Source of the DNA: Muscardinus avellanarius
Lineage: Eukaryota > Chordata > Mammalia > Rodentia > Gliridae
Length of the DNA: 64,000 nt
NCBI GenBank assembly: GCA_963383645.1
Contig: OY726572.1
Location: 23,753,292-23,817,291 of the forward strand
Direction: 5' to 3'
The notes beneath the pieces were generated by a model. That model searched no databases. It saw only the letters and a program-made list of their open reading frames with translations, and had not been told where the DNA came from. Shown here in pieces: positions 54,584 to 64,000 of the stretch (positions are counted from its first letter, which is position 1; the number at the start of each line of letters is the position of its first letter). The position numbers were made by a program, and so were the translations under genes.

Positions 54584-54790
54584 GCCGGGCGTGGTGGCGC
54601 ACGCTTGTAATCCCCGCGCTTGGGAGGCAGAGACAGGAGGATCACGCAGGTTCGAAGCCAGCCGCGCGTGCTGGCTTAGGAGACCCTGTTTCCAAATAAA
54701 AAAAATGTAAAAATAGGTCTGGGAGTATAGCCCGGAGGTAGAAGGGCTTCCAGGAACCCCAGTACCACCAAAAAAAAAAAAAAAAAAAAA
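54584..54790 (+). mobile_element. Young B1-dID SINE with B1 deletion
   Basis: Perfect 17-bp target duplication agaaatctgctggctgg (54,567-54,583 and 54,791-54,807). gccgggcgtggtggcgcacg, gcttgggaggcagagacagg, ctggcttaggagaccctgtt, tagcccggaggtagaagggc, and an intact A-tail of about 22 bases. High CpG content, so a recent insertion. Confidence 0.95.
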
Positions 54791-54879
54791 AGAAATCTGC
54801 TGGCTGGTTTCATCCAAATAGTGATGAAATTAGATCATAATTATCATAATGCCTTGGACAAAAACTCACATAATACAAT

Positions 54880-55055
54880 TTCTTCTTGCATACTGTTTCA
54901 GACACTTGAAAGAATTCTTCACAGTAATCTCATTTAATCCTCTTAGAGCTGTAAGAGGTAGGAATTGCTGCCCCATTGTACAGATGATAAAACTGAGATT
55001 CTAGGAGGAAAATTATCTTGTTATAAGTTTGAGTAAGTAACAGAGTTGAAATTTT
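54880..55055 (-). mobile_element. MIR SINE, antisense
   Basis: cacagtaatctcatttaatc, tgtaagaggtaggaattgct, ccattgtacagatgataaaa, ctgagattctaggagg, gagtaagtaacagagttgaa. Clear antisense MIR. Confidence 0.8.
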
Positions 55056-55067
55056 ATCTCAATCTTG

Positions 55068-55284
55068 CCTTTTTTGTATGGGGGTGCTGTCTGTGGCTTG
55101 GACCCAGAAACATTCTCCCAGCTATATACCTAGTACTATTTTATTTTATTTTTTGTTTTGAAACAGGATCATGCTAGGTTGCTGAGTCTCACTAAGTTGC
55201 TGAGGATGGTTTTGTACCTGTGATTCTCCTGTCTCAGCCTCCCAAATACTGGAATTACAGACACACACACCACCACACCTGGCC
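55068..55284 (-). mobile_element. B1-dID SINE, antisense, diverged
   Basis: tttgtatgggggtgctgtct, tggacccagaaacattctcc, tgaaacaggatcatgctagg, gtctcactaagttgctgagg, ccaccacacctggcc. Confidence 0.85.
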
Positions 55285-55697
55285 TAAACTTGTCTTTGTA
55301 AGTTGAGCAGATAGTAGAGCTTAGACTCTAACTTAAACCTGTTTAATTCAAAATCCATAGCTATTCTTGTATATTCTAGTTTTGTACAAAAGTAAATGCA
55401 ACCCAGGATGCTTTAGGAATGGGATGGTGAGGATGTAATTAGATACTCAGAGACTTCCACAGCGTCAGAGCTGAGAGGGAGTACAGACATGGATGAGACA
55501 GAGCAGTTTCTTGAGGGCCCACAGTCCTCACTAGGTCCTTACAGTGTGTATCAGAAGATTTAAACTTGAGCTAGGCTCAGGGTGAAGATGGACCATCAGT
55601 TCAGAATGCTATTTCATAAAGTGAGTGTTCTCTGGGATGGCCGTGAGACCCTCAGATTGCATAGTCTCTCTTATCTGAGGGTCTTCATGTTTACACA

Positions 55698-55698
<1 letters not shown>
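55285..55698. other. Unique sequence
   Basis: Starts with an MIR-like remnant (gcagatagtagagcttagac). No gene. Confidence 0.3.

Positions 55699-55777
<79 letters not shown>
55699..55777. repeat. (CT)n-(CA)n compound microsatellite
   Basis: About 20 CT units followed by about 18 CA units. Confidence 0.95.
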
Positions 55778-55778
<1 letters not shown>

Positions 55779-56627
55779 TCATATCACTCTTATCTGATTC
55801 TTATAGCTACCCTGGGTGACAGGTACAAGGGTGCTCTTATCTTGATGTGTGAAAACAGATCAAGGCAGAGTGGGATGAGGATTTAAAGAGCTGCTCAGAG
55901 TAGCAGCTAGGGGATGCTACTTTCCATTCCTTTCCATCCCTTGAGGACTCCCGCAGATGGGCAGTGTCTGAGTGTGGGGTCCCAAAGCTGCATTGTCTGG
56001 CTGGTGATATCTCCTGCCTCTATCCCTTGGTAGGGGGATAAAAGGGCTGTGTGGGGTGAGGAAAAAGGGGTTGGGACAAACCCAAGCTGGGACTCTCCTC
56101 CTTCTCTGGCATTTTTACTCAGGTGAACATGAACATCTGTCCTGGTAAGAAGGGATAACACATGACTCTTTCCATTTTAGAGAGGAGAAAAGAGGCCTGG
56201 GAAGGGGAAGGAGATAAAGCACAGGGTTTATGTGGGAAACAATACAGATGCGAAGATCCCAGGGCTGGCACTGTGCCCCATCCTTAGAGCTTCTTGCTGA
56301 ACTGAGGAAGGTCACTGGGCACCCTGTTGAACTCACTGGGACTGCCTGCTCCTGGGTATGGTTGTGGGCACGTGCTTGAGCATGGGCATGGAGCTGAAGC
56401 CTCATGCTGGGCTGAATCATATGCCACAGAATCCCTGGGTATCAAATACCTTGTCTAACTAAGAGATTTTTTTGGTTTACTTTTCTCTATTATAAAAATT
56501 GTTGAAGCATGCCCAGGTATTCCTATCAAGTCTGATGTTACATATTAGTAAAACTTAATATCTTATTTTAAAATAAGTAAGAAATGCAGTAACTATGTTA
56601 ACAGTACTCCTAATGACTTATGCTGCA
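55778..56627. other. Unique sequence
   Basis: No repeat recognised. Minus-strand frames 55907-56161 and 56115-56420 lack domains. Confidence 0.3.
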
Positions 56628-57125
56628 TGCCTCAGGGGGATGATAGTCTATCTGGAGATGCAGCAGCTTAGCTAACACTGTTTTAGAAGATTCTCACTCT
56701 TAAGGGGGTAGACACATCTTGCTTTGGGCCAGTCCATTTGGTCCAGGACAATTAGAAATCTGACCTTGTAAGAGGCATTGCCTTTCAGGCAGCCAATCCC
56801 TCCTGCCATTCACAGGACTGTTGACCCAGGCCTGAGGGATACCTTCTCACCTAGGTGTTTCACCCAGGAGTCTCTCCTGCTTGGCTGCCTCTACCCAAGG
56901 TCAGGACTTCGATCACTGAGGTATGAGCCGCTGCCCTGCCTTTTCTCTTTCCCTTTGTCCTCTTTGCCCCTTTCTGCAGCTCAAGCTATGTCCTGCACCC
57001 AGACCTCTGTCTCCCAACAGAAGCAGATATTTTTGGCCCACAATGACACCTTCTTTCAGTAATTAGCGACTCTGGATACAGAGTGATGCGCTTGTGCCAT
57101 GCACATTGCTATCACCAGATGCAAG
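56628..57125 (+). repeat. Unassigned repeat, copy 2 (LTR-like)
   Basis: Second copy of 53,986-54,445, offset about 2,639 bp at the left end. It is longer, with extra segments (tgagggataccttctcacct near 56,834, tctttccctttgtcctcttt near 56,945, and gtgatgcgcttgtgccatg near 57,082) that copy 1 lacks. Copy 1 is therefore deleted at three places. About 85% identity by eye outside the gaps. Confidence 0.8.
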
Positions 57126-57779
57126 GGGCAGTCTGACTTCTCAGAGGTGGCTTCTTCAGCTACTTCCACCCCAGCATCCTGTCTTGGCCCCTTTCCTACA
57201 TCCTTACCCAGCTGGGTCTTGGGAGAACAAGACACCTGCTTGCGTGCAACATGGTTGCTCTCTGGAGGCTGTTGACACTCCTGTGTCCTCCTGTCCTTGG
57301 TGCTGTGTGGATGGAAGAATTCCTTCCAAAGCTCCACACACTCTTCAGACAGCATTGGCTTTCACTGTCCTGAAAGCAACACAGGGCTCTCAAGAGATCA
57401 GTGAAAGGGTCTCTCCCTTCCCTAAGTCCCAGCAACATATTCTTTTAAGTTAGTTCCCATGGGAGGCTTTCCAATATGCGTTTGCATGTCCACAGACTTG
57501 TACAGCATTCAAAACAAGCACGAGTGAGCACGCACATCCTAACACATCTGTTTCTTGATTTCTAGTGGCGATCCAGAGAGCGTGGGTGGATGGGGGCATG
57601 GTCCCTGAGCTCAGAGCTCCTTGAGAGGGGAGACTCCTTTCCTGAAACTCCCGAGACGCCCTGGTGGGATGGCTCTTTGGACCTGATATCTTCCAGCTGT
57701 ATGGCTAGAGTCTCACACTCAGGTCTTCAAAAGCAGGTGACACACGGTGAGTATTCAGATTACCCAAATCCCAGGGGCT
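57126..57779. other. Unique sequence
   Basis: Opposite overlapping frames (57094-57453 plus, 57056-57355 minus, 57196-57438 minus) show no domain. Confidence 0.3.
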
Positions 57780-57970
57780 GCTGTGTGGAAATAATTGAAG
57801 TCTTTTAACAGAGGTGTCTAAGAGAGCGATTAAAAGGGAATTGCAATTATTGAGCCCAGAGGTAAAATTTCAGAACTGGCCCATAAATCCTGGTCTGACA
57901 TGAAATTTAAAACTCCCCAATGGTCTTCAATGCCATATTAAGAGGGCTTTAATACTAAGAAGTAGAAATA
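57780..57970. promoter_or_regulatory. Candidate conserved non-coding block
   Basis: Repeat-free: agagcgattaaaagggaatt, gcaattattgagcccagag, gacatgaaatttaaaactcc, gagggctttaatactaagaa. Compact and homeodomain-rich, with well-ordered AT words. One of the better short candidates. Inference from composition. Confidence 0.4.
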
Positions 57971-58384
57971 ATGAATGATAATCAGGGTATTGTTTCTGGG
58001 AGCAGGGGCAGCTCTGAGGGCCAGGCTGGTGAAGAGCTGTGGGTGGGCGTGGGGTTGTGTTTTACATCCTGTACTTCACGCAAGAGAAGGGAAGGCGGGC
58101 TTGGCAGGGGGTATAGAGTGACAGGCTGGCTCCGCCGTTCCCCAAGGAACTTCAGCCCAAGCTCTGCTGAAAGCCAGAGGCACAAACATCCTGGCCTGTT
58201 ATGCAGCTGCTCCCGGCTATTCTGAAAGGAAGAGAGGCCTGGCTAAGGTATGGCCAGTTTGTGGGAACCTCCAGCCCCTTGGCCTCCTTTGGGCTTCTAT
58301 AAGCCTTGTAGATCAACCTCCTCTCAGCCCTGTGCCCTCTCTGTGTCTATCCCAGTGTGAGTGGAAGCTTGTGTATGGAGAAGC
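57971..58384. other. Unique sequence
   Basis: No repeat recognised. Opposite frames 57971-58225 and 57982-58185 have no domain. Confidence 0.3.
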
Positions 58385-58560
58385 ACCATGATCAGAGAAC
58401 AAACATTGGAAATCCTGGCTGAAGAGCCAGCCCCTTGGCTGAAGGGGAGGCTTTGGGCAAGACACCTTATCTTATCAACTCCAATGGAACTTCTGGAAGG
58501 ATGAAATGGCAGAATGGCCAGTAGAGTGCTTTGAAAGTATATGCTAGAGCAGGTTTCTAT
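58385..58560 (+). mobile_element. MIR SINE
   Basis: ggaaatcctggctgaagagc, ctttgggcaagacaccttat, ggatgaaatggcagaatgg, agtgctttgaaagtatatgc. Sense MIR with a gap in the core. Confidence 0.55.
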
Positions 58561-59530
58561 TGTTTAGATGTCTATTTGTTAGTGCTTAGATTGGTCATCC
58601 TCCTCTGGGTTTATTTTTAGTCGGTTACCTTAAAAGTTGGGTGGCAAAAATATAGCTAGATGACTCCTTTCAGCTCCTGGATGATGGCAATATATTTTAC
58701 TGGTCTGGGAGCACTCAGGTCAGTTCTCTACAGGAATTGGTTTTGTATCTGCCACCTATTACAGCATTGTCTTTGCAGGCAGTTTCTACACACCACCTCT
58801 TTATGTTTACTTGTTATCATTTCAAATCTTCTTCCTTTCCATCTCTAGTATTAACTTCTATCAAACTAGACTTTCCAGATGCTATGGTTGTGGCTCAAAG
58901 CAGCTGGATGTTTTGACCCTGAGTACAGGACCATGACACTTCTGCAGAAAATTTTAACTACCATTGGCTCTAGAGTAGATTCTGTCATCTGTGGTATTAG
59001 TTCTCCTTCTGAGCTTTGCAACACCAGCAGACCCAGCCTTCTGTGAAATGCAATAATGCACATACACATAGCTACTAGATCCATGGTTAGGATGTAGTAG
59101 GTGCTGAATGACTATTAGATTTCCTCTCTGCTACTAGCTGGGCCATACATTATAAACGTAGATACGCCAAAGCCAAAAATTTTTTATTAGGAGTGGTTTC
59201 CAGGGGAAAGACCATTCACTGTGCTGCTTTGGATAAACATGTTCAATTTGCTGAAGGTATACCTAGAAGAACATAGAGGTAAATGCTTTCAAATGGACTG
59301 CCTCAATTAAGACACTTACTATATCCTATGCTCCTACCTACTCCTCTATCTTACCAAGCTCATAACTCTACTGAAGATGTTTTTGAAGGATTTATTTTAG
59401 GTAAATTTGAGTTGATTCCCAAATTCTTTGGAATCATCACATTCTTTTCTAAAACTTCCAAAACCAATCCTGCAGCAACCTGCATAGATATTTACTGGGA
59501 CAGATATGCGTGCGCGCGTGTGTGTGTGTA
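58561..59530. other. Unique sequence
   Basis: No confident repeat. An L2/MIR-like end (aggatgtagtaggtgctgaa, 59,089) is short. A (GT)n/(CG)n tract lies at 59,507-59,528. Confidence 0.3.
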
Positions 59531-59672
59531 ATTTTTTTTTTTTTGAAACGGGGTCTTGCTACATTATTGAGAGTCTTACTACATTACTGAGGCTGTTCTC
59601 AAACCTTCAATCCTCCTGTCTTGGTCTTCCATGTACTGGGATTATAGGCATGCACCACCACACCCAGCTGGA
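59531..59672 (-). mobile_element. B1-like monomer, antisense
   Basis: Poly-T, gaaacggggtcttgctacat, cttactacattactgaggct, gtactgggattataggcatg, caccaccacacccagc. Only the B1 half is present; the ID-like half is absent. Confidence 0.8.
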
Positions 59673-60084
59673 GTTAACATTTTTAAATTAAAAAAGTTTG
59701 ATTGACTCTCAAAGGAAACACACTCCTGAAAACATAGCACTGAGGTCCTTGCATTTGAATCTAAAAATAAAACTGTCTACAAGAGGAGATCTAATCACAC
59801 TAGCCCAGTTGCTTCTTAAACAAAGAACATGTAAATATTTGCTCAAACAGAACATCTTCGAGTACAGGCTAAGTTGATATAAGACATGACTTCAAGCAAC
59901 AGCTAACATGACCATTCAACACGTGAGGAAGCTGTTATGTCAGTCAATAAGTGTTCTAGCTGTAGAGAAAAAGGAGAATAAGACAAAAATCCTAACCTCA
60001 AGGGAATTTTGGCTATGAAGACTGAAGATCAGTATGAAATAAAAAGCAAATAATTCCAGGGCACATATAAGAAATTTCAGTGAA
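59673..60084. other. Unique sequence
   Basis: Weak old-repeat phrase at 59,940-60,000 (gtcagtcaataagtgttcta). No gene. Confidence 0.3.
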
Positions 60085-60185
60085 TCTGAAAACATGTATT
60101 GGGTGTAGTGTGTGCCAGGCATGGCAGCAGGTAATGGGTGAAAGAACAGTCACTGGCCTGGAGGAACTTGTATTCAAGACACGTT
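60085..60185 (+). mobile_element. Ancient interspersed repeat fragment
   Basis: gtagtgtgtgccaggcatgg, ggcctggaggaacttgtatt. 'ctactatgtgccaggcactg... gaggaacttacattct' layout. Confidence 0.45.
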
Positions 60186-60303
60186 GAGGCTGTCTCAGTG
60201 CTTTGAAAATTCTAACTATGCCCAGTTCCAGGGAGGAATAATAAGACTTTTGGGGGGAGCAGAGATACATTTGGAATCCCACCACCTAGTTGCTCCACAC
60301 TTT

Positions 60304-60500
60304 GTGTGTGTGTGTGTGTGTGGTACTGGGGTTCCTGGAAACCCTTCTACTTCCAGGCTACACTCCCAGACCTATTTCTTTTATATTTTTATTTGGAAAC
60401 AGGGTCTCTTAAGCCAGCGCGGCTGGCTTCGAACCTGCGCGATCCTCCTGTCTCCGCCTCCCAAGCGCGGGGATTACAAGCGTGCGCCACCACGCCCGGC
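60304..60500 (-). mobile_element. Young B1-dID SINE with B1 deletion, antisense
   Basis: Target duplication tgctccacacttt (60,291-60,303) and tgctccgcacttt (60,501-60,513), one mismatch. Its tail is a (GT)n run, 60,304-60,322. Then ggggttcctggaaacccttc, cttaagccagcgcggctggc, cctgcgcgatcctcctgtct and gcgtgcgccaccacgcccgg. Very CpG-rich, so recent. Confidence 0.95.
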
Positions 60501-60513
60501 TGCTCCGCACTTT

Positions 60514-60599
60514 TAAAGTCAAAATGCTCCAGGTAAAGGCAATGGTAAAAATGTTGAAAGAAGAGTAACTCAAGTTTAAAAGAAAGAGATGATGTTACA
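60514..60599. other. Unique sequence
   Basis: No feature recognised. Confidence 0.3.
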
Positions 60600-60800
60600 G
60601 GTTAGGGAATCTTTATTAAAATAAGATTTTCTTTTTGACAGTGTCCCTTTAAATGATGTGACCCTGGGGACTTTTCCTCGCTAAGCATCTGCCACCCTAC
60701 ACAATAATTAGCCAGGGACACATTTTCCTGGTTGTTCATTAAAGATTAATGAGAGGCAGAGCTTAGGGCCTGGTGAGATGGAGAAACCCTGAAGGGGTCA
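60600..60800. promoter_or_regulatory. Candidate conserved non-coding block
   Basis: Repeat-free: ccctttaaatgatgtgaccc, cctacacaataattagccag, gttcattaaagattaatgag. Homeodomain-type words in a short well-bounded block. Inference from composition. Confidence 0.35.
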
Positions 60801-61140
60801 TTTGAACCTTTCATATCTCTCCCTTCCAGAGATTCTGATGAGCAGGTTTTCAATACAACAGCACCGTCTGCCTTCTAACCTACAGTATGTCTTTGGTGGA
60901 AACTAAGATGTTTTTGGCATTCTGTCTCCCACCATCAGCTGAAAAGCACGAAAGGAGGGAGAACAGCTGTTTGGAGCTCTGCAGCCCGGCGAGCGCATTT
61001 CATGCTGGGGTGATAGGCATTTCCAGCAAAGCGTGTCTCCCCACTTCGTGCCGAGTTCCTGGGAACCATCAAGTAGAAATGCCAGGTATCCAGGTGCCAC
61101 TGCGCAAACACAGCGAGTCCCGGCCAATTTAGAGGCAAGT
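60801..61140. other. CpG-bearing unique block
   Basis: 60,945-61,130 keeps many CpGs for unique DNA here: agcacgaaagg, agcccggcgagcgcatttc, caaagcgtgtc, cttcgtgccgag, ctgcgcaaacacagcgagtcccggcc (split: ctgcgcaaacac, agcgagtcccggcc). Overlapping frames 60887-61132 (plus) and 60903-61127 / 60935-61138 (minus) have no domain. May extend the preceding candidate. Confidence 0.3.
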
Positions 61141-61519
61141 CCTCCTTCTCCTATTTATTTTGTTCTGTTAGATTTTTGCTAGTGCTTCGTCCTGTAGACA
61201 GCCACACCAGGAGAGGCAGAGGTGATAAAGAGAAAGTTTACTTAACAAAAGGGATAAAAGGGAAACTAATGGAAGTTTAAATACTTCTAGTTAAAAATAG
61301 GCAGCTGAAATAATGAAGACCAGAATGATAAAGAAGACCCTGGAATAATTAATGTCCTTGTGGAACTTAGGAGGCCCTGGCCCTTTAAGATTAGTTCACA
61401 CAAATGGAATCAAGCTGATTTAGATCTCGCTACCAAGAATGGTGCTTGGTTTGGTCCACTTTCTGCTCGATCCTCCCTTTTTTCTTCTTCTGAGCCTGTA
61501 TTTGGCACCTTTTAACATC
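61141..61519. other. Unique sequence
   Basis: No feature recognised. Confidence 0.3.
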
Positions 61520-61745
61520 TTTTACAATGCCGTATCCTCAAAGGAGCTCAAAACCCATTAATAGATGATGCTGATGATGCCAATAATCAGAGCAAGGAGC
61601 TGTGATTGTATTATAAGCAAAGCATTTGAATAATTGCAGAGCCAACAAGGCCCAGAGTGACGTCTCTCCATTCTTATCACTGATGAGCGTGACCTTGGGA
61701 CAAGTCATCCTCTCCTGCTCCCCAGAGAGCAATGCAGGGAAGGCT
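61520..61745. promoter_or_regulatory. Candidate conserved non-coding block
   Basis: Repeat-free: aacccattaatagatgatg, gatgccaataatcagagc, gcatttgaataattgcagag, then gagtgacgtctctcc, a CRE-like TGACGT word. Composition suggests an enhancer; not proven. Confidence 0.35.
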
Positions 61746-62019
61746 CAGGTATCTGCTATAGAAAAGGCCATGGCATTCTACAAAATTGGCTACCCTGTGT
61801 CTTCCCCAGTCTTCTCCAGGAACATTGACTGCCCGAAGCTTCTCTCCCACACTACTCTATTTCTGCTTCCTCCTCCTGGAGTCCCTTTGCCGAATACGAA
61901 CTCCTTAGGATTGGAAATTGAATGAAAACCAATGAGGGTATGGGCTAAATTATTACCAGCCTGTCTTCAAGTTTGCCTTTGGTGAACATGAGGTCCCTCT
62001 TAGGCTCAGTGGTCTAATG
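61746..62019. other. Unique sequence
   Basis: The 99-codon frame 61626-61925 has no domain. No repeat. Confidence 0.3.
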
Positions 62020-62275
62020 CCTCTGAATATAAACACAGCAGTCGTTGGTAGCACCTGTGCTCATTTGCTGAGACTGCGTGGAACCGAGTATTCCCAAATG
62101 CACGGCACTTCTGTACCAGAAAGTTAAAACAGTCAGAATTTTCAGGAAAGAACTAGCCTGAATAATGATCTCCAGACAGAACTTGCTGCTCCCCGTCCCA
62201 TGGCACATAACTGGTTCTGCTGCATTATCTGCGCTGCCCATTAGCAACACATCCTATTTGGGGCTGAAGACCACA
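62020..62275. promoter_or_regulatory. Candidate conserved non-coding block
   Basis: Repeat-free with retained CpGs: cagcagtcgttggtagc, gactgcgtggaaccgagt, aaatgcacggcac, gcattatctgcgctgcccat, then tagcaacacatcctatttg. Composition-based inference. Confidence 0.35.
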
Positions 62276-62524
62276 TACGTCACTTGTAGTCCATCCTCAG
62301 TCTCCGGCAGGGAGAACTGCCCCTCAACTCTCTAGTAAATATGTCTGGCTGCCTAGAATCCATAATTTTTTGATCCGTGGTAGCCTTTCATCTCTCAGCA
62401 GAGCATATTTTCTGCTAGTTTAACCATAAATAACTTTTGAATCATGTTAGTCTCCTACAGGTGAGATGTGTAACACTCAGATGAAGAATTCAGGGGACCT
62501 GAGTTTCTAATTCCACCTTTGTTA
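62276..62524. other. Unique sequence
   Basis: No feature recognised. Confidence 0.3.
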
Positions 62525-62830
62525 CTCTTTACAGCTAATATTTACTGAGCATTTATCAAGTGGCTGCCAGGAATGGAATTGCCCAGGGAGAACAAAACAG
62601 ATAAAGAGCCGTATCTAGAGCACTTCATAGCCATGATGTCATTTAGCCTTTGATGCAACCATAAAAGGTGAGTCTAGTATGATGGGAAAAACAGAAACTT
62701 AGGACAGTTAAGTGACTTGCTCAAGATCATACAGAAAGTAATAGATGTAAAGTTTGAACTCAGGACTCAGGCCCATCTGACTTCAATACCATTGCTCTTA
62801 ATCACTATCCTATACTATCTATTTATCCAC
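62525..62830 (-). mobile_element. MIR SINE, antisense, near full length
   Basis: aatatttactgagcatttat, gatgtcatttagcctttgat, aaacagaaacttaggacag, ttaagtgacttgctcaagat, gaactcaggactcaggccca, gctcttaatcactatcctat. All antisense blocks are present, with an extra 50-60 bp within the 3' part. Confidence 0.85.
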
Positions 62831-63132
62831 ACACCACAGAGAACCAGGCAAGTGCTGTCAGCTGAGACTATCTTCATACACAAAATAAGGGGGTAGGTTT
62901 AGGATTCTCTTTGATACCTCTAGTTCTCATATGAACCAATATCCCATACAGCCTTTTGACCCAACTACCTTTTCTACCCCATATTCCTGGGCTGAGCACT
63001 CTTTCTATTGGGTTACAGAATTTCTCCCATGTGTCATACCATGAGGGCCAAGTTACCCACTATATCACCCAGAAAACCTCTCTGTGTTCTCTTACTTTGT
63101 GTCCTAGATGAGTGTGGATATGAGAGAGGAAG
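62831..63132. other. Unique sequence
   Basis: No feature recognised. Confidence 0.3.
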
Positions 63133-63288
63133 TGTGCTGTATTAATCTTTTTTTTTCTATGACCAAAATACCTGACAAGCACAACTCAGGGAAGGAGAAA
63201 TTTACTTGGTTCACAGTTTTAGAAATTCAGTCTATGGCCTCTAAGGCAGAAACCTTGTGGCAGAGTAAATCCATGGCTAGAGGTGGCC

Positions 63289-63331
<43 letters not shown>

Positions 63332-63645
63332 AGAAGAGAGAAGAGAGAAGAGAGAAGAGAGAAGAGAGAAGAGAGAAGAGAGAAGAGAGAAGAGAGAAGA
63401 GAGAAGAGAGAAGAGAGAAGAGAGAAGAGAGAAGAGAGAAGAGAGAAGAGAGAAGAGAGAAGAGAGAAGAGAGAGAGAAGAGGGCAGAGAGGAGAGAGAA
63501 ATGAGTGACTAGGGACAGATGTATTCCCCAAATCCATGCTCTCCCATGTCCTCCAGCCATGGCCCACCTCTGAACCATTCTACCTTGAGGACCATACTTT
63601 CAACACATGAACTTTTGGGGGATAATCTAAACCCAAACCATAATA
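63133..63645 (-). mobile_element. MaLR-type solo LTR, antisense, with tandem array
   Basis: Ends are intact: tgtgctgtattaatcttttt at the left, ggggataatctaaacccaaa and ccataata at the right. In between are atgaccaaaatacctgacaa, ttggttcacagttttagaaa, ccatggctagaggtggccag, the purine array, and tcctccagccatggcccacc. Without the array the LTR is about 325 bp. Confidence 0.85.
63292..63478. repeat. (GA)n followed by a 7-bp (AGAGAAG)n array
   Basis: About 17 GA units, then about 21 copies of the heptamer agagaag (63,327-63,474), nearly perfect. The 7-bp unit reads through all frames with a 21-bp period, giving heptapeptide repeats in spurious frames (63108-63512 plus, 63219-63578 minus). Confidence 0.95.
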
Positions 63646-64000
63646 TGAACCAGGTAAAAGACAATTCTGAGAGGGTGAGTTTTGAAAACCAAGAGGCCCT
63701 TAGAACTAAAGGCAGAGAAACATGTATCACCAAAGTCAAGAGAAAGAAAGAAGATATGGGGGTGGGTAGAAAGAGTTCTGAAGCAAAAGTACCCAGGGAA
63801 AGTCACTTGTAAGGGCCTGCCAGGAGCCCATGATAAGAGTGAGCCAAGAAGGACAGCGAGGTACCTGCACCTCAATGATGTGTGCCAGTGGGCAAGGGGT
63901 GTGTGACACATCTCCAGGGAGACCTTCAAGGAGACAGTTTCCATGTCCTTACCATGCTCATACCTTGTACTAGTAGGCATATGCTTAACTTGGAATCTGG
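63646..64000. other. Unique sequence
   Basis: No repeat recognised. Opposite frames 63627-63980 (minus), 63519-63812 and 63682-63906 (plus) overlap with no domain. Confidence 0.3.

Noticed and set aside
53986..57125. Paired LTRs of a provirus
   Set aside because: The 2.2 kb between the copies contains an ancient MIR, two SINEs and a microsatellite, but no retroviral internal sequence that I can see.
63327..63474. CRISPR-like regular repeat
   Set aside because: Tandem 7-bp units without spacers, in a mammalian genome.
63108..63578. Heptapeptide-repeat frames
   Set aside because: Products of the 7-bp array; no flanking coding signal.

Overview
The window is mammalian, intergenic or deep-intronic DNA, and I find no protein-coding gene in it. 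No open reading frame has a recognisable domain. The longest ones lie in low-complexity tracts or run across transposon boundaries. The organism is most likely a rodent of the squirrel-related lineage. The main SINE is a dimer of a B1-like (7SL-derived) left half and an ID-like (tRNA-derived) right half, known from the literature as B1-dID in squirrels, dormice and relatives. MaLR-type LTRs, L1 3' ends, MIR, L2 and a MER5-like element complete a normal placental repeat set. I cannot settle genus or chromosome from sequence alone.

Layout. 1-9 kb: unique DNA with MIRs, a MER5-like DNA element, one antisense MaLR LTR, a nested SINE (6.7-7.13 kb), an 80-bp mariner-like MITE (8.25 kb) and a sense MaLR LTR. 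9.6-21 kb: two young SINEs (one nested in an older SINE), several LTRs, L1 3' ends on both strands, and unique islands that look constrained. 21-35 kb: repeat-poor, with the strongest candidate regulatory blocks (28.6-29.1 and 31.2-31.96 kb) and two short local duplications that share the same spacing of about 1,012 bp. 35-43 kb: a SINE-born CTTCTC microsatellite, MIRs, young SINEs and CpG-bearing unique blocks. 43-52 kb: mostly unique with MIR, L2 and one MLT1-like LTR. 52-57 kb: an L1 ORF2 3' segment interrupted by a SINE, followed by one copy of an unassigned repeat of about 430 bp whose second copy lies 2.6 kb downstream. 57-64 kb: candidate conserved blocks, a young SINE, and an LTR carrying a long 7-bp tandem array.

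How it works together. With no gene here, any function would be cis-regulatory. The AT-rich homeodomain/SOX-like islands resemble developmental enhancers of a gene outside the window. That reading rests on composition and motifs, not on an alignment.

The most distinctive signals are a young SINE subfamily with a deleted B1 segment, the two duplications with matching offset, a perfect 13-bp hairpin at 32.02 kb, and microsatellites that grew from SINE tails and from the pyrimidine tract of MaLR LTRs. I found no evidence for a new multi-gene system.
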